This document shows, piece by piece, positions 9,671-19,536 of a stretch of 64,000 nucleotides of DNA. The translations under genes and the position numbers were made by a program. The DNA comes from Psychrobacter sp. GTDB taxonomy: Bacteria; Pseudomonadota; Gammaproteobacteria; Pseudomonadales; Moraxellaceae. How positions within the stretch are numbered: the first letter of the stretch is position 1; every line of letters begins with the position of its first letter. The DNA lies in NCBI GenBank assembly GCA_018260445.1, contig JAGLBE010000008.1:49329-113328 (forward strand), given 5' to 3'. The notes beneath the pieces are model-generated. The model searched no databases and was not told the origin of the DNA. It saw only the letters and a list, made by a program, of their open reading frames with translations.

Positions 9671-9814
9671 TAAAGACTCCTTACGGATTAGTAGCCGCTG
9701 ACCCCGTGTCAACAGCAAGGAGATTCATAACAATAACCTATTTATGATTACCTGACGATAGGTCAAGATAAACCTAAATATCACCTAAGCGGGTGGTTTG
9801 CTATAAAGCGGCGT

Positions 9815-9843
9815 AGTATAGCAGTTAATATGCTATACCTCAA
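9815..9843 (-). promoter_or_regulatory. Sigma-70 promoter of the rpsF operon
   Basis: Minus-strand TTGAGG and TATACT separated by exactly 17 bp. The start would lie near 9808, leaving a leader of about 138 nt before rpsF, long enough for the kind of bS6:bS18 autoregulatory leader structure known in other bacteria; that structure was not modelled here. The rest of 9844-10049 shows no gene. Confidence 0.75.
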
Positions 9844-10049
9844 GTTTTGTATCAAATTATGTCAATCACCATTAACTCGTTGAGGTGGTCACTAAAAGCG
9901 TTTACAGTAAGAGATTGTTGCCGTAGCCATGACATCCAGCAGCCGGTTATAGCAAAGCGAAAAGAAAGCCATAAAGCCATAAAAAGAAAGACATAAAGAA
10001 AGCGTTAAGTTAGCCTAGGCTAACAAATATAGATTAACTTGAGAGTCAT

Positions 10050-10784
10050 ATGAAGCGTAAAGCGATTGTTATTGGAGCAACAGGATTGGTCGGTACGCAT
10101 CTGGTCAATCAACTGGGGTTAATGTATGAGCGTTTAATTATCATCGCCCGCCAGCCGCCAGCGACCATGTGCGCTAAAATGGAATTTTATCAAGTCGCAG
10201 ACTTTGGTAATTTGGCACCGGTGATAACAGGAATGAACTTAGATAGCAATACCGATGCGTTTACGTGTTTGGGTTCAACCAAGCGTCAAGCTGGTAGCGA
10301 CATGGCGTTTCGAAAGATTGATTATCACTATAATTTAAACTTTGCCACCTTGTGCCATACCCAAGGCGTGGGGCAGTTTTTTTTGTTGTCGGCGCATGGG
10401 GCCGATAAAGACAGTCGCTTTTTTTACAACCAAGTTAAGGGTGAGTTGGAGCAAGCAGTCGCAGCACTTAACTTTAAGCAGTTGCTTATTTTTCGCCCCT
10501 CATTGTTGCTCGGGCATCATAAAGGCCGACCGCTTGAAACCATCATCCAAACGGCGTATAAGGTGATTGCACCTTTGGTGCCTAAAAACCTTAGCACTCG
10601 GCCGATTGCTGCCGAGCGGGTAGCTGCAGCAATGGCGTTAACCGCCCAAAATTTATACGAGCGGCAAAAATTTGCAGCCCATGATTATGATATGGCAGGG
10701 CTCAAGCCGGGTGAACAACCGGCAGGGCAAGTTACCATTATCGATAACAAACAATTATTGGCGATGACGCGTTTAACCGCATAA
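10050..10784 (+). CDS. TIP30/HTATIP2-like NAD(P)-binding Rossmann protein
   Basis: 244-residue atypical short-chain dehydrogenase fold. The nucleotide-binding motif is IVIGATGLVGTHL (residues 6-18). The segment FFLLSAHGADKDSRFFYNQVKGELEQAV carries the YxxxK pair and closely resembles the TIP30/HTATIP2 family and its bacterial relatives (YwnB/YtfG-like). It is a soluble cytosolic protein, probably an NADPH-dependent oxidoreductase or NADPH sensor; substrate unknown. It stands alone upstream of rraA, with 188 bp between them. Confidence 0.82.
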   Translation: MKRKAIVIGATGLVGTHLVNQLGLMYERLIIIARQPPATMCAKMEFYQVADFGNLAPVITGMNLDSNTDAFTCLGSTKRQAGSDMAFRKIDYHYNLNFATLCHTQGVGQFFLLSAHGADKDSRFFYNQVKGELEQAVAALNFKQLLIFRPSLLLGHHKGRPLETIIQTAYKVIAPLVPKNLSTRPIAAERVAAAMALTAQNLYERQKFAAHDYDMAGLKPGEQPAGQVTIIDNKQLLAMTRLTA

Positions 10785-10972
10785 GCTAACCTAAAAGGGC
10801 GTGCATCTATATTCTTGTTATAGGGCATTATTCGCTCTTTGCCCTATTAGGCAATCTGTGCCTATCTCCTAATGACGTCAATTAGATTAAAAGGACTCAA
10901 ACTAGGGGTTGATAACATCTAACCCTACTAGACCAATAATCCAAGCAACAAATTTTATCAAAGGAAGACGAA

Positions 10973-11506
10973 ATGACCACTAACATGACAAAAGACAACT
11001 TTGTAACCTGTGATTTGTTGGATGACAATCCTGACAGTCAAGTCTGCTTGCCCAATATTGAAGGTAAATCGTTTCATGACTTTGGCGGCAAGGATAAATT
11101 TTGCGGTGAAATTGTCACGGTAAAATGTTTTGAAGACAATAGCCACGTTAAGGCGTTGCTCAATAGCCCCGGCCTTGATAGCGGTGGCGAGGGCAAAGTT
11201 TTGGTGGTGGATGGCGGCGCCTCGATGCGTTGTGCGTTGCTTGGCGATATGATTGCGCAAGCAGCGGTGGATAACGGCTGGGCTGGGGTAATTATTTACG
11301 GCTGTGTGCGGGATGTGGATGATATGGCAAAAATGCCAATAGGCGTCAAAGCGCTTGGCTGCATTCCTCGCAAATCAAACCGCCGTAATGAGGGTCAAAC
11401 CGATATCGAAATTTGTTTTGGCGATTTAACCCTCAACTCTGGCATGTATGTTTATGCCGATAACAATGGTATTATCGCCAGCTCTAACCCTTTACTAGGC
11501 GCTTAA
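10973..11506 (+). CDS. rraA: RraA family protein (RNase E activity regulator / HMG aldolase-like)
   Basis: 177-residue member of the RraA/MenG-like fold. Conserved blocks are TCDLLDDNPDSQVC at the N-terminus, FGGKDKFCGEIVTVKCFEDNSHVK, VVDGGASMRCALLGDMIA, and GVIIYGCVRDVDDMAKMPIGVKALG, where the R-D pair marks the family active site. E. coli RraA binds RNase E and slows RNA decay, while similar proteins in Pseudomonas act as 4-hydroxy-4-methyl-2-oxoglutarate aldolases, so either role is possible. AAAGGAAGA precedes the ATG. Confidence 0.9.
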   Translation: MTTNMTKDNFVTCDLLDDNPDSQVCLPNIEGKSFHDFGGKDKFCGEIVTVKCFEDNSHVKALLNSPGLDSGGEGKVLVVDGGASMRCALLGDMIAQAAVDNGWAGVIIYGCVRDVDDMAKMPIGVKALGCIPRKSNRRNEGQTDIEICFGDLTLNSGMYVYADNNGIIASSNPLLGA

Positions 11507-11560
11507 CTGGACGCTTGACTTAGATAATCGCTGCTATGCACTATACCTGGACTTTTTATT

Positions 11561-11642
11561 CAAGTTATTAAAGTTATCAAGGTTATCAGAGTCTTATCAA
11601 GGTTGTTAAAGTGTTATCAAGGTTATCAAGGTTATCAGGGTT
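11561..11642. repeat. Degenerate 9-bp tandem repeats between rraA and mfd
   Basis: About eight imperfect copies of CAAGGTTAT fill this 80-bp stretch, with the cleanest three at 11617-11640. No coding frame covers it. It resembles the other AT-rich short tandem repeats in the window. Confidence 0.7.
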
Positions 11643-11664
11643 ACAGCAGTAATAAGATTAAAAC

Positions 11665-11698
11665 ACCAGCCTAGTGGTCGCACCGCTTTGCTGGTTTT
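11665..11698 (+). terminator. Probable terminator after rraA
   Basis: Hairpin with outer stem ACCAGC/GCTGGT and inner stem AGTGGT/ACCGCT (one G-U pair) closed by a CGC loop, followed by TTTTG. The T-tract is short, so termination strength is uncertain. It lies about 160 bp past rraA. Confidence 0.55.
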
Positions 11699-11808
11699 GT
11701 GCTTTACTATGTACTATGTTATGCACTGCGTTTATTGTTACGTATTGCGGTTATTGAAACTGCTTATTTTAGTAGATTTGCTCTCTTTCTAACTTTTCGC
11801 TAAGGTGA

Positions 11809-14800
11809 ATGTTACCCGTTATGCCCAAATCAACCCCATCAACGACCGATTCGCACCCTGCTATGCCCCTCACTCAGATGTTTACTGATGTCAACCATAC
11901 CTTATTTCCGATTCCTACCTCGCAACGGCGTTGGTTGGCGCAGGCGCACGGCGCAGCAAGTAGCTTGTGGCTTGCAAGCTTGCTTGATTGTCCTATCGCC
12001 AATGTGGCCAATCGGCTCAAAGTGGTGGTAACGCGCGACCAAAACCAGCTGAATCAAATAGAAACCGAGTTGACCTTTTGCGGCGTGGATGCCTATGTGT
12101 TTCCCGATTGGGAAACCCTAACGTATGATGAGTTATCACCGCATCAAGACATTGTTAGCGAGCGTATCAACCTGTTAACCGACATGCCAAAAAGGGGCCT
12201 ATTGCTAATTAGTGTACAAACGCTTATGCAGCGTATCGCCCCGCCAAGCTGGTTGATTGGCCAGCATTTTGACTTAAGCGTGGGTGATAGGTTTGATATC
12301 CAAGCACAGCGTTTGCTTTTGGCAACTGCTGGATATCGTGCAGTAGACAATGTATTTGAACCGGGGGAGTTTGCGGTACGGGGTAGCATTATTGATATTT
12401 TTGCTATGGGGCAGCCGTTTCCGCTACGTATTGACTTATTTGATGATGAGATAGAGAGTATTCGCTTTTTTAACCCGCAAACGCAGCGTACATTATCGCC
12501 AGAAGTGTTAAGTGAGCTGGTTGCCAGTAATCAAGATAAGACATTGGGCAGTAAAAGGGCAGTCAATGACACAGATATCGCAGTAGAATCGTTATCTTTA
12601 TTGCACAAATTACCGGATGTCTCAAAACCGATTACCCAGTTTCAAATTTTGCCGGCCAAAGAGTTTCCTCTAGAAGAAGGCCGAGAAACGTTTCGCACCA
12701 ATTTTGCCGCCATGTTTCCTGATGTGAGCAGTCGCAAGTTTGAACTGCATCAAGATGTGATGGCAGGGATGGCAGCAAGCGGACTGGAATACTACCAACC
12801 CTTGTTTTTTGAGTTAGACAATTGGACGCAAACCGGGCATCTTTTTTCTTATTTTGCCAAAGATGCGCTGTTTATTGTCGATGAGGGCATAACCGCTGCC
12901 CAAGCAGACTATTGGTTGCAAATTCAGCGACGCTATGAGGAGCGCCGGCATGACATCGATAAGCCAATTTTAGACCCCACTCTGCTGTATTTACCCAGTA
13001 ACACTTTAAATGAACACCTTAATCACTACGCTCGTGTGGTACTCACCCAAGAAAAAATGGTGGTCGATGGCAATGGGCAGGCATTGGGCGGTTGGGTCAG
13101 TTTGCCAGCATTGCCACCGCCAGAGCTGCCAGTTAGCCACCAAAAAGCAGAGCCGTTAGGGGCATTGCTCGGTTATATGACTAGCCCCAAAACTAACCTT
13201 GCTATTTTGCTTGTGGCAGAAACCGCCGGCCGCCGTGAGATTTTATTGGAGCTGTTAAAAGATAAGTGTCAGGTCACCACCTTTGCAAGCTTACAGCAGT
13301 TTTTAAGTAGCGAGTTGTTCCAGCAGCGCAACCAGCCCTTAGCAGCGTTGTCAGACCAGCAAAAGCCCTCGGTTGGATTGACAGTAGCACCGATAGAGCG
13401 GGGCTTGGTGATTCAAGGCAAGCTCTCTATTATCAGTGAGACCCAACTGTTTGGACGTCAGGTGTTGCAAACCCGTCGCCGTCGTCAAAGTGATGTGTCC
13501 GAAGAGTTTTTGATTAAAAGTGTCACAGAGATGACTGAGGGTAGCCCAGTGGTACACATTGACCAGGGGATTGGCCGTTATCATGGCCTAATCACCTTGG
13601 ACGTGGGCGAGGGTGAGCAAGAGTTTATCCACCTAAAATATGCCGAAGGTGCCAGTATTTATGTGCCTGTGGCCAATTTGCAACTGATTAGCCGTTATAG
13701 TGGAGGCGACCCCGCCTTAGCGCCCCTGCATAAAATTGGCAGTGGCAAATGGGATAAAGCCAAACAAAAAGCGCTGGAGCAAATTCACGACGTGGCGGCA
13801 GAGCTGCTCAACATTCAGGCACGCCGAGTGGTCAAAGAGGGCATCAACTTTAAGGTAGAGGCGGCGCAATACGAGCTGTTTGCCAGTCAATTTGCTTTTG
13901 AAGAAACCCCAGACCAAGCCAACACCATAGAGGCGGTTATCCAGGATATGAAGCAAAATAAGCCGATGGATAGGTTGATATGCGGCGATGTGGGGTTTGG
14001 CAAAACAGAAGTGGCAATGCGAGCGGCGTTTATTGCGGTCAATAGCGGCTATCAGGTGGCGGTTTTGGTGCCCACCACGTTGCTAGCAGGTCAACACGAA
14101 GACAATTTTAATGACCGTTTTGCCGATTGGCCCATTCGGGTCGAAACCTTGTCACGTTTTGGCGGTAAAAAATATCAAGATAAGGTGCTGGCAGACTTAG
14201 CAGAGGGTAAGGTCGATATCGTGATTGGCACCCACAAATTATTGCAACAAGACGTGAAGTTTGCCAACTTAGGCTTAATGATTGTGGATGAGGAGCATCG
14301 CTTTGGGGTGCGCCATAAGGAGCGTATCAAAGCCCTTCAAAGCAATGTCGATAGCCTATCGATGACTGCCACGCCCATTCCACGTACCCTAAACATGGCC
14401 TTATCGGGCATGCGCGATATGTCCATTATCGCCACACCGCCGGCACGCCGTTTGGCGATTAAAACCTTTGTGATGCAAAAAAGCGATGCATTACTAAAAG
14501 AGGCCATTTTACGAGAATTATTGCGTGGCGGGCAAGTGTATCTGTTGCACAACGATGTGGCGAGTATTGAGCGCATGGCAGAAAACATTCGTGACCTAGT
14601 GCCCGAGGCAAGGGTGGGGGTGGCACATGGTCAAATGAATGAGCGTGGGCTTGAGCAAGTGATGCAGCAGTTTTATCACAAAAAGTTTAATGTGCTGGTA
14701 TGCACCACCATTATCGAAACTGGTATTGATGTGCCCAATGCCAATACCATTATTATAGAGCGGGCAGACAAATTTGGTTTGGCGCAGCTGCATCAATTGC

Positions 14801-15564
14801 GGGGGCGGGTTGGGCGCAGTCACCATCAAGCCTACTGCTATCTTTTGGTGCCCTCGGTTAAGGGCCTAAAAGGCGATGCTAAAAGACGCCTTAAAGCCGT
14901 TGAGCGTGCCAATACTTTAGGCGCAGGGTTTATGCTGGCCAGTGAGGATTTAGAGATTCGCGGCGCAGGGGAGCTACTAGGCAAGGAGCAAAGCGGTAGT
15001 ATGCAGGCCATTGGTTTTGGCTTGTATATGGACATGCTAGAGCGGGCGACCAAAGCGATAAAGGCCGGTAAGACGCTTGATTTAAACACGCCATTGTCGT
15101 TAACCAGTGACATTAACCTGCACTGCTCCGCGTTGATACCAGAGAGCTATTTGGGCGATGTGCCGCAGCGGCTGTTATTTTACAAGCGCATTAGCGGCGC
15201 AAATGATAAAGCAACCTTACTGGATATCCGCACCGAAATGATTGACCGCTTTGGCAGTTTGCCGGAGCAAACCAAGCAGCTATTTGCGATTCATCAATTG
15301 CGCTTGCAGGCAGAGCCACTAGGTATCTATAAAATTGACGCCAGTGCCACCAGTGTCACCTTAGAGTTTGCCCCAGACACCCCTGTTGAGGCAATGGCAA
15401 TTATCCAGCTGATTCAAACCGATGGGCAAAAATACCGTATGAACGGTGCCTCAGGCATTCGCTACACCAATCCGGATAAACTTGCCACCCCCATTCAACG
15501 GGTGGAGGTGATACGAGAGTTATTAAACCATTTTGCCAAACACGTGACGCCAGATGCCTCATAG
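11809..15564 (+). CDS. mfd: Transcription-repair coupling factor
   Basis: SF2 DNA translocase that removes RNA polymerase stalled at lesions and recruits UvrA. Layout: UvrB-homology N-terminal module (residues about 30-360), the RNA polymerase-interacting domain (EGSPVVHIDQGIGRYHG, about 580-640), and the RecG-like motor. Motor motifs are Walker A CGDVGFGKTEVAMRAAF (about 724), VDEEHRFGVRHKERIK, SMTATPIPRTLNMALSG, and RGRVGRSHHQAYCYLL, with the TRG region following. The C-terminal TRCF domain is complete. At 1251 residues it is longer than E. coli Mfd (1148). The start is uncertain: AAGGTGA abuts the ATG at 11809, and ATG at 11821 has the better spacing. Confidence 0.97.
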   Translation: MLPVMPKSTPSTTDSHPAMPLTQMFTDVNHTLFPIPTSQRRWLAQAHGAASSLWLASLLDCPIANVANRLKVVVTRDQNQLNQIETELTFCGVDAYVFPDWETLTYDELSPHQDIVSERINLLTDMPKRGLLLISVQTLMQRIAPPSWLIGQHFDLSVGDRFDIQAQRLLLATAGYRAVDNVFEPGEFAVRGSIIDIFAMGQPFPLRIDLFDDEIESIRFFNPQTQRTLSPEVLSELVASNQDKTLGSKRAVNDTDIAVESLSLLHKLPDVSKPITQFQILPAKEFPLEEGRETFRTNFAAMFPDVSSRKFELHQDVMAGMAASGLEYYQPLFFELDNWTQTGHLFSYFAKDALFIVDEGITAAQADYWLQIQRRYEERRHDIDKPILDPTLLYLPSNTLNEHLNHYARVVLTQEKMVVDGNGQALGGWVSLPALPPPELPVSHQKAEPLGALLGYMTSPKTNLAILLVAETAGRREILLELLKDKCQVTTFASLQQFLSSELFQQRNQPLAALSDQQKPSVGLTVAPIERGLVIQGKLSIISETQLFGRQVLQTRRRRQSDVSEEFLIKSVTEMTEGSPVVHIDQGIGRYHGLITLDVGEGEQEFIHLKYAEGASIYVPVANLQLISRYSGGDPALAPLHKIGSGKWDKAKQKALEQIHDVAAELLNIQARRVVKEGINFKVEAAQYELFASQFAFEETPDQANTIEAVIQDMKQNKPMDRLICGDVGFGKTEVAMRAAFIAVNSGYQVAVLVPTTLLAGQHEDNFNDRFADWPIRVETLSRFGGKKYQDKVLADLAEGKVDIVIGTHKLLQQDVKFANLGLMIVDEEHRFGVRHKERIKALQSNVDSLSMTATPIPRTLNMALSGMRDMSIIATPPARRLAIKTFVMQKSDALLKEAILRELLRGGQVYLLHNDVASIERMAENIRDLVPEARVGVAHGQMNERGLEQVMQQFYHKKFNVLVCTTIIETGIDVPNANTIIIERADKFGLAQLHQLRGRVGRSHHQAYCYLLVPSVKGLKGDAKRRLKAVERANTLGAGFMLASEDLEIRGAGELLGKEQSGSMQAIGFGLYMDMLERATKAIKAGKTLDLNTPLSLTSDINLHCSALIPESYLGDVPQRLLFYKRISGANDKATLLDIRTEMIDRFGSLPEQTKQLFAIHQLRLQAEPLGIYKIDASATSVTLEFAPDTPVEAMAIIQLIQTDGQKYRMNGASGIRYTNPDKLATPIQRVEVIRELLNHFAKHVTPDAS

Positions 15565-15875
15565 GAAGACCAAACGGCAAACAGGTTAGATAACACGAAG
15601 ACTAGGTGATAGGTTAGTGCAGTTATAGGGTATAGGGGCAGTGAGATTTGATGACTGGTAAAATGGTTGATAATCGATACCAAGTAGAACCTTTAAGAGG
15701 CGAGGCGGTTATTAAATAGCTTGAGTCAATAGTCAGCGCTACAGGACTTTTGCAATAGACCAAGGCAATGCAATGCTGTCACATAGACGTCACTATTTCT
15801 TCATCAACCTGTCATCTAGCCCGTGTATTCTTAGCTTATTCAATAAAGAGGATAAAGAATAAAGAGGATACCAAA

Positions 15876-16019
15876 ATGAAAAATAACCAGACATATCAAG
15901 CCTTCAATCGAACCCATATCGCTACCAACTATAGGGGTATTCGCTTAGCCATTGATTTAGAAGAGTCACCCATGCCAGAGTGGATAGATGATGATGTGGA
16001 AGATGCGATGGAGATGTAA
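15876..16019 (+). CDS. Acidic 47-residue microprotein, function unknown
   Basis: Small frame with AGAGG well placed before ATG and a probable terminator 190 bp after the stop, so it looks like a real single-gene unit. The product (MKNNQTYQAFNRTHIATNYR... ending EWIDDDVEDAMEM) has a basic/polar first half and a strongly acidic tail, with no signal peptide or membrane segment. I do not recognise the family. A longer frame to 15768 adds 36 residues without a good ribosome binding site. The acidic tail would suit a small nucleoprotein- or enzyme-binding regulator, which is speculation. Confidence 0.55.
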   Translation: MKNNQTYQAFNRTHIATNYRGIRLAIDLEESPMPEWIDDDVEDAMEM

Positions 16020-16371
16020 TTTTACAAAAATGACGAACTTGTTAGCAATCTAGCTAGTACCTTCTAGCTGATAGTGCCGCCAAAGCAATAATAAAAAAAT
16101 AACTAAAAATGCTCATAAAAAAATAAAAAATAATCAATAAATAACTAAAAAATGGTACGTATAATAATAACTAAACCTTGCATCATTGTTTAATTTTCTG
16201 AATATCGTTTGCAGCAACCTTGAGAAATCTTGGTTGCTGTTTTTATTTGGGTCTATATTGGCTAAAACCTGCTTAATCTCTATAATCTAGGAGCAATACC
16301 TGATAAAATGTGGCTTCGCCATATCAAGAAAACATGAATCAAGAAAATGTAAGAACAACAAGAGAGCTATT
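16020..16371. other. AT-rich intergenic region before the HIT gene
   Basis: Contains runs of A-rich near-repeats (AATAACTAAAAA-like) at about 16090-16160, then the terminator at 16212-16245. No gene was seen. Confidence 0.5.
16212..16245 (+). terminator. Rho-independent terminator after the microprotein gene
   Basis: Perfect 8-bp stem CAGCAACC/GGTTGCTG with a 12-nt loop followed by TTTTTATTT. Confidence 0.8.
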
Positions 16372-16812
16372 ATGTTTCAACTGCATCCTACCCTTGCGCA
16401 AGATTCTTTTTTGGTCGGTGATTTTCCATTATCCACCTGCCGCCTAATTAACGATTGCCAGTTTCCGTGGTTGATACTGGTACCAAGAGTGGCGGGTGTG
16501 CAAGAGATTTATGAATTGTCGGCGCCGGATCAAGCCCAGTTTTTGCGAGAATCAAGCTGGTTATCAAGCCAACTCGCCAAAACCTTTAATGCCGATAAAA
16601 TGAATGTGGCGGCGCTTGGCAATCAAGTACCGCAATTGCATTTCCATCATATTGCCCGCTATCGCAATGATATTGCATGGCCAAACCCTGTGTGGGGCAC
16701 GCCTGCGGTAGCCTATACCCAAGAAGTGTATTTAGCCATGCAACAAACCCTGATGATGGCGCTAAGAGGCCATAACCAAATGCCATTTGACTGGCAGATG
16801 CAGTCCGCTTAG
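16372..16812 (+). CDS. HIT-family nucleotide hydrolase/transferase
   Basis: 146-residue cytosolic histidine-triad protein. The catalytic segment QLHFHHIARYRNDIAWPNPVWG (residues about 88-110) is the motif of the gammaproteobacterial HIT subfamily that starts MF-LHP-L and includes NDCQFPWLILVPR and MNVAALGN. HIT proteins hydrolyse or transfer nucleoside phosphates (for example AMP-lysine or dinucleoside polyphosphates). The exact substrate is not readable from sequence. Single gene, with no obvious operon partner. Confidence 0.9.
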   Translation: MFQLHPTLAQDSFLVGDFPLSTCRLINDCQFPWLILVPRVAGVQEIYELSAPDQAQFLRESSWLSSQLAKTFNADKMNVAALGNQVPQLHFHHIARYRNDIAWPNPVWGTPAVAYTQEVYLAMQQTLMMALRGHNQMPFDWQMQSA

Positions 16813-17527
16813 CGCTTTGCGAGTTTTATGCAAGTTTTAATCCGCAATTTGGCTATCTACACTTCATGCAGCGCCTAGTAGGGTGATACTATTTTAATCT
16901 GTCTGGTTATAGGTTATATAGGATAAGTAACAGAACAAATTTAAAATATAATCTGATTTTTGTGGGGTATGTTGTGCTAAACCACACTATAAGATTTCAT
17001 ATTATAAGAAAATTTCGTTTTGATACTTATTAGATATTAAATATTAAAAGATGCGCGGCCTTGTCAGTATTCAACACGACAAAAAGCACCGCACCCAAAG
17101 CAACACAACGCAAAATAAACAGCTCAAACCACTTTAGAGTGGGGTGCATAGCCTTTTACACTATAGTTGTAAGCTTGGCTAAAGTTTTTCGGTTAGCGCA
17201 TTACTTATTCGCCTGTTGACTGGCTGTTAGCTGATTTTTGTCTGCCCTGCATCCGCTTTTTTGTCTTTAATGCCATTTCTTAAATGCCTATTGACGCTCA
17301 TGGGCGACCGCTGGTGCTAAAAACTGCTACCATTGACCGCTTCTTGGTTGTTAAGCGTTATATATTGTCGTACTCTATCTAAGTATCTGCCAATTGCGTC
17401 GATTGATGCTATCTCGTCTGGTAACTATCTTGTCAGCTCGGCTGCTACGCCAAGTTTTATGCCTGTTTTCTTGTTTAATATCGCTCACATTTATGTTTGC
17501 CTTTATACGCTTAACTAAGATTACCCA
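16813..17527. other. 715-bp intergenic region before the adenylate cyclase gene
   Basis: No supported gene. A 61-codon frame at 17333-17518 lacks a ribosome binding site and resembles nothing known. The stretch 16960-17050 is very AT-rich. It may hold the promoter of the cyclase gene, whose leader would then be long, but no clear -35/-10 pair was identified. Confidence 0.4.
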
Positions 17528-18886
17528 ATGCCTAAAATAGAGCAAAACCTTAAGGCAGGTCTTGATTATCCCGAGGTGTTTGCCGTCATCTGCGCTGCGG
17601 TGTTGATGATGTTTTGGTATGACAAATCCGCTTACATTTTAGGATTTTTTGCCCTCGTTACCATTGGTAGTTTAGTCATCATTTGGTTAAGCTATCAACG
17701 TATCAACAGCGTTAGAATAAGCTTGGTGGTGGTGGCATTGATGGCCATCGTGATGGGTATCATGCAGTTATGTGTGCCTATATTTTTGGGGTTTGTACTA
17801 CTGATTGGTATTCGCTTTTTTCGCAGCAATCCCACCCATCGTTTTGCAGTGCTGACAACGGCGGTATTAACCACCACGGCTTTTTATTATATTAGTATAA
17901 GCCTTAAGATAGAGCATATTGCCTGTGCCAATGACAATGTCTATTTAGTGCTCATCCTAACTATCCTGATCACCTTATGGCAATTTAACCAAGTGCACAC
18001 GAGCGCCGTAAAATATTATGAGCAAGCGACGTCTGAAAAAAACCGCATATCGACGCTGGTATCGGTCATTAATAAGTTAACCCGTTTTTTGCCACCCCAA
18101 GTTTGGCAGCCTATTATCAGAACAAACCAGCCAGTCGTGGTCACCAATAGACGCAGAAAAATCACCGTCATGTTTTCTGATATCGAAGGGTTTACCGAAT
18201 TGTCAGAACGCCTAAGCCCTGATGAATTAGCCGATATTTTAAACACCTATATGCAGCGGATGACCGAGATTGCGTTACACCATGATGCCGTATTGGATAA
18301 GTTTATTGGTGATGGCATGGTGTGCTTTTTTGGCGCTCCCCATAGTCAGGGCATTCGTGAAGATGCGTTGGCGTGCGTGGCGATGGCAATTGATATGCGC
18401 CGCGAAATGCGCACCTTGCGCCATCAATGGCGCTTGCAAGGCTTTGAGGGCTTGTATATCCGTATCGGCATTACTACCGGATATTGCCATGTGGGTAACT
18501 TTGGTAGCGACCGGCGCATGAGTTATACGCTGATTGGCAGTGAGGCAAATCTAGCCTCGCGTTTGGAGTCAGCAGCCCCTAAAGGCGCTATCTTGGTGAG
18601 TAAGTCGACTTATGATTATATCCTTCATGAGTATCAATGTGAATTTCAAGGAAAAATTCGGCTCAAGGGGTTTGCAGAGAGTGTGAGCACCTATACCGTT
18701 CTCGATCCGGACGCGACTGAAGGTGGTGGCCCTAAATGGGTTGACCATGATTTATCAGGCTTTAATTTGCATCTTAATTTTAAAGACATCAAAAATTACG
18801 ATTATGGGCGGATTAAGGAGCATTTGCAGCAAGCGCTAAAGCAAGTCGATGAAGAAACACGCCGTGATATTCACAAAGATAATTAA
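17528..18886 (+). CDS. Membrane-bound class III adenylate cyclase (CyaB/CavA-like)
   Basis: 452 residues making cAMP from ATP. Residues about 15-165 contain five or six hydrophobic segments (e.g. VFAVICAAVLMMFWY, LGFFALVTIGSLVIIWL, ISLVVVALMAIVMGIMQ), a membrane sensor module like that of P. aeruginosa CyaB. A linker leads to the catalytic domain (about 205-385): metal-binding Asp in VMFSDIEGFTEL and DKFIGDGMVCFFG, and the transition-state Asn/Arg in GSEANLASRLESAA. TYTLIGS-type spacing and the Lys/Asp purine pair suggest ATP rather than GTP, though this is not certain. The C-terminal 65 residues are soluble. In Pseudomonas such cyclases feed Vfr-dependent regulation of pili and virulence. 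Confidence 0.9.
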   Translation: MPKIEQNLKAGLDYPEVFAVICAAVLMMFWYDKSAYILGFFALVTIGSLVIIWLSYQRINSVRISLVVVALMAIVMGIMQLCVPIFLGFVLLIGIRFFRSNPTHRFAVLTTAVLTTTAFYYISISLKIEHIACANDNVYLVLILTILITLWQFNQVHTSAVKYYEQATSEKNRISTLVSVINKLTRFLPPQVWQPIIRTNQPVVVTNRRRKITVMFSDIEGFTELSERLSPDELADILNTYMQRMTEIALHHDAVLDKFIGDGMVCFFGAPHSQGIREDALACVAMAIDMRREMRTLRHQWRLQGFEGLYIRIGITTGYCHVGNFGSDRRMSYTLIGSEANLASRLESAAPKGAILVSKSTYDYILHEYQCEFQGKIRLKGFAESVSTYTVLDPDATEGGGPKWVDHDLSGFNLHLNFKDIKNYDYGRIKEHLQQALKQVDEETRRDIHKDN

Positions 18887-19113
18887 TGACGCATTACCAC
18901 TTAGTCAGCCGCTATAGTTTAAGGGTAACATAGCCACGCTTATTCACTCTTTTATTCACTTTATTAGTTACTCTATTAGCCACGCTCTTAATTAATCTAT
19001 TCGTCACCTGTTGCTTGCCATGACAATAATCAGCGTCAATGGGAGTATGGGAAGTATGCTAAAGGCCTAAAGTACAGAACGGTGAGTTGAAGACACCATA
19101 AAAACTCCTTACT

Positions 19114-19452
19114 TTAATGGTTCTCTTTGGCATGATTTAGCGTATATTTAGGGATTTCGATGGTCAGGTCTTGCGCCTCTACCACTACTTGACATGATAG
19201 CCGCGAATCGGCTTCTAAGCCCCAAGCCCTATCCAATAAATCCGCCTCTACATCATCCATCTCTTCAAGGCTGTTAAACCCCTTACGTACCACAACGTGG
19301 CAGGTGGTGCAGGCTTTTGACATCTCGCAGGCGTGCTCGATTTTATAGCCTTTTAGCAGCAGCCCTTTACATAGGTTTTCGCCGCTTTGAAGCTCAACCT
19401 CAGCGCCTTCTGGGCAAATGTCGTGATGGGGTAATAAGGTAATTTTTGGCAT
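19114..19452 (-). CDS. fdx: ISC-type 2Fe-2S ferredoxin
   Basis: 112-residue adrenodoxin-type ferredoxin giving electrons for Fe-S cluster assembly on IscU. The start at 19452 (ATG) gives MPKITLLPHHDICPEG; the longer frame begins with TTG. The four cluster ligands lie in CEMSKACTTCHVV and SRLSCQVVV (C-x5-C-x2-C...C). Last gene of the isc operon, 84 bp after hscA. No iscX follows. Confidence 0.96.
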   Translation of the reverse strand: MPKITLLPHHDICPEGAEVELQSGENLCKGLLLKGYKIEHACEMSKACTTCHVVVRKGFNSLEEMDDVEADLLDRAWGLEADSRLSCQVVVEAQDLTIEIPKYTLNHAKENH

Positions 19453-19536
19453 AAGGGTTTCCAATAACGTATGGTCGGTAGTATTAGTTTAGGCTCAAAA
19501 TAGGCTCAAAGGGTCAAAAAGATTTACAGCAAACGA

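Noticed and set aside
17333-17518. 61-codon frame just before the adenylate cyclase gene
   Set aside because: No ribosome binding site, no recognisable motif, and composition like surrounding noncoding DNA.
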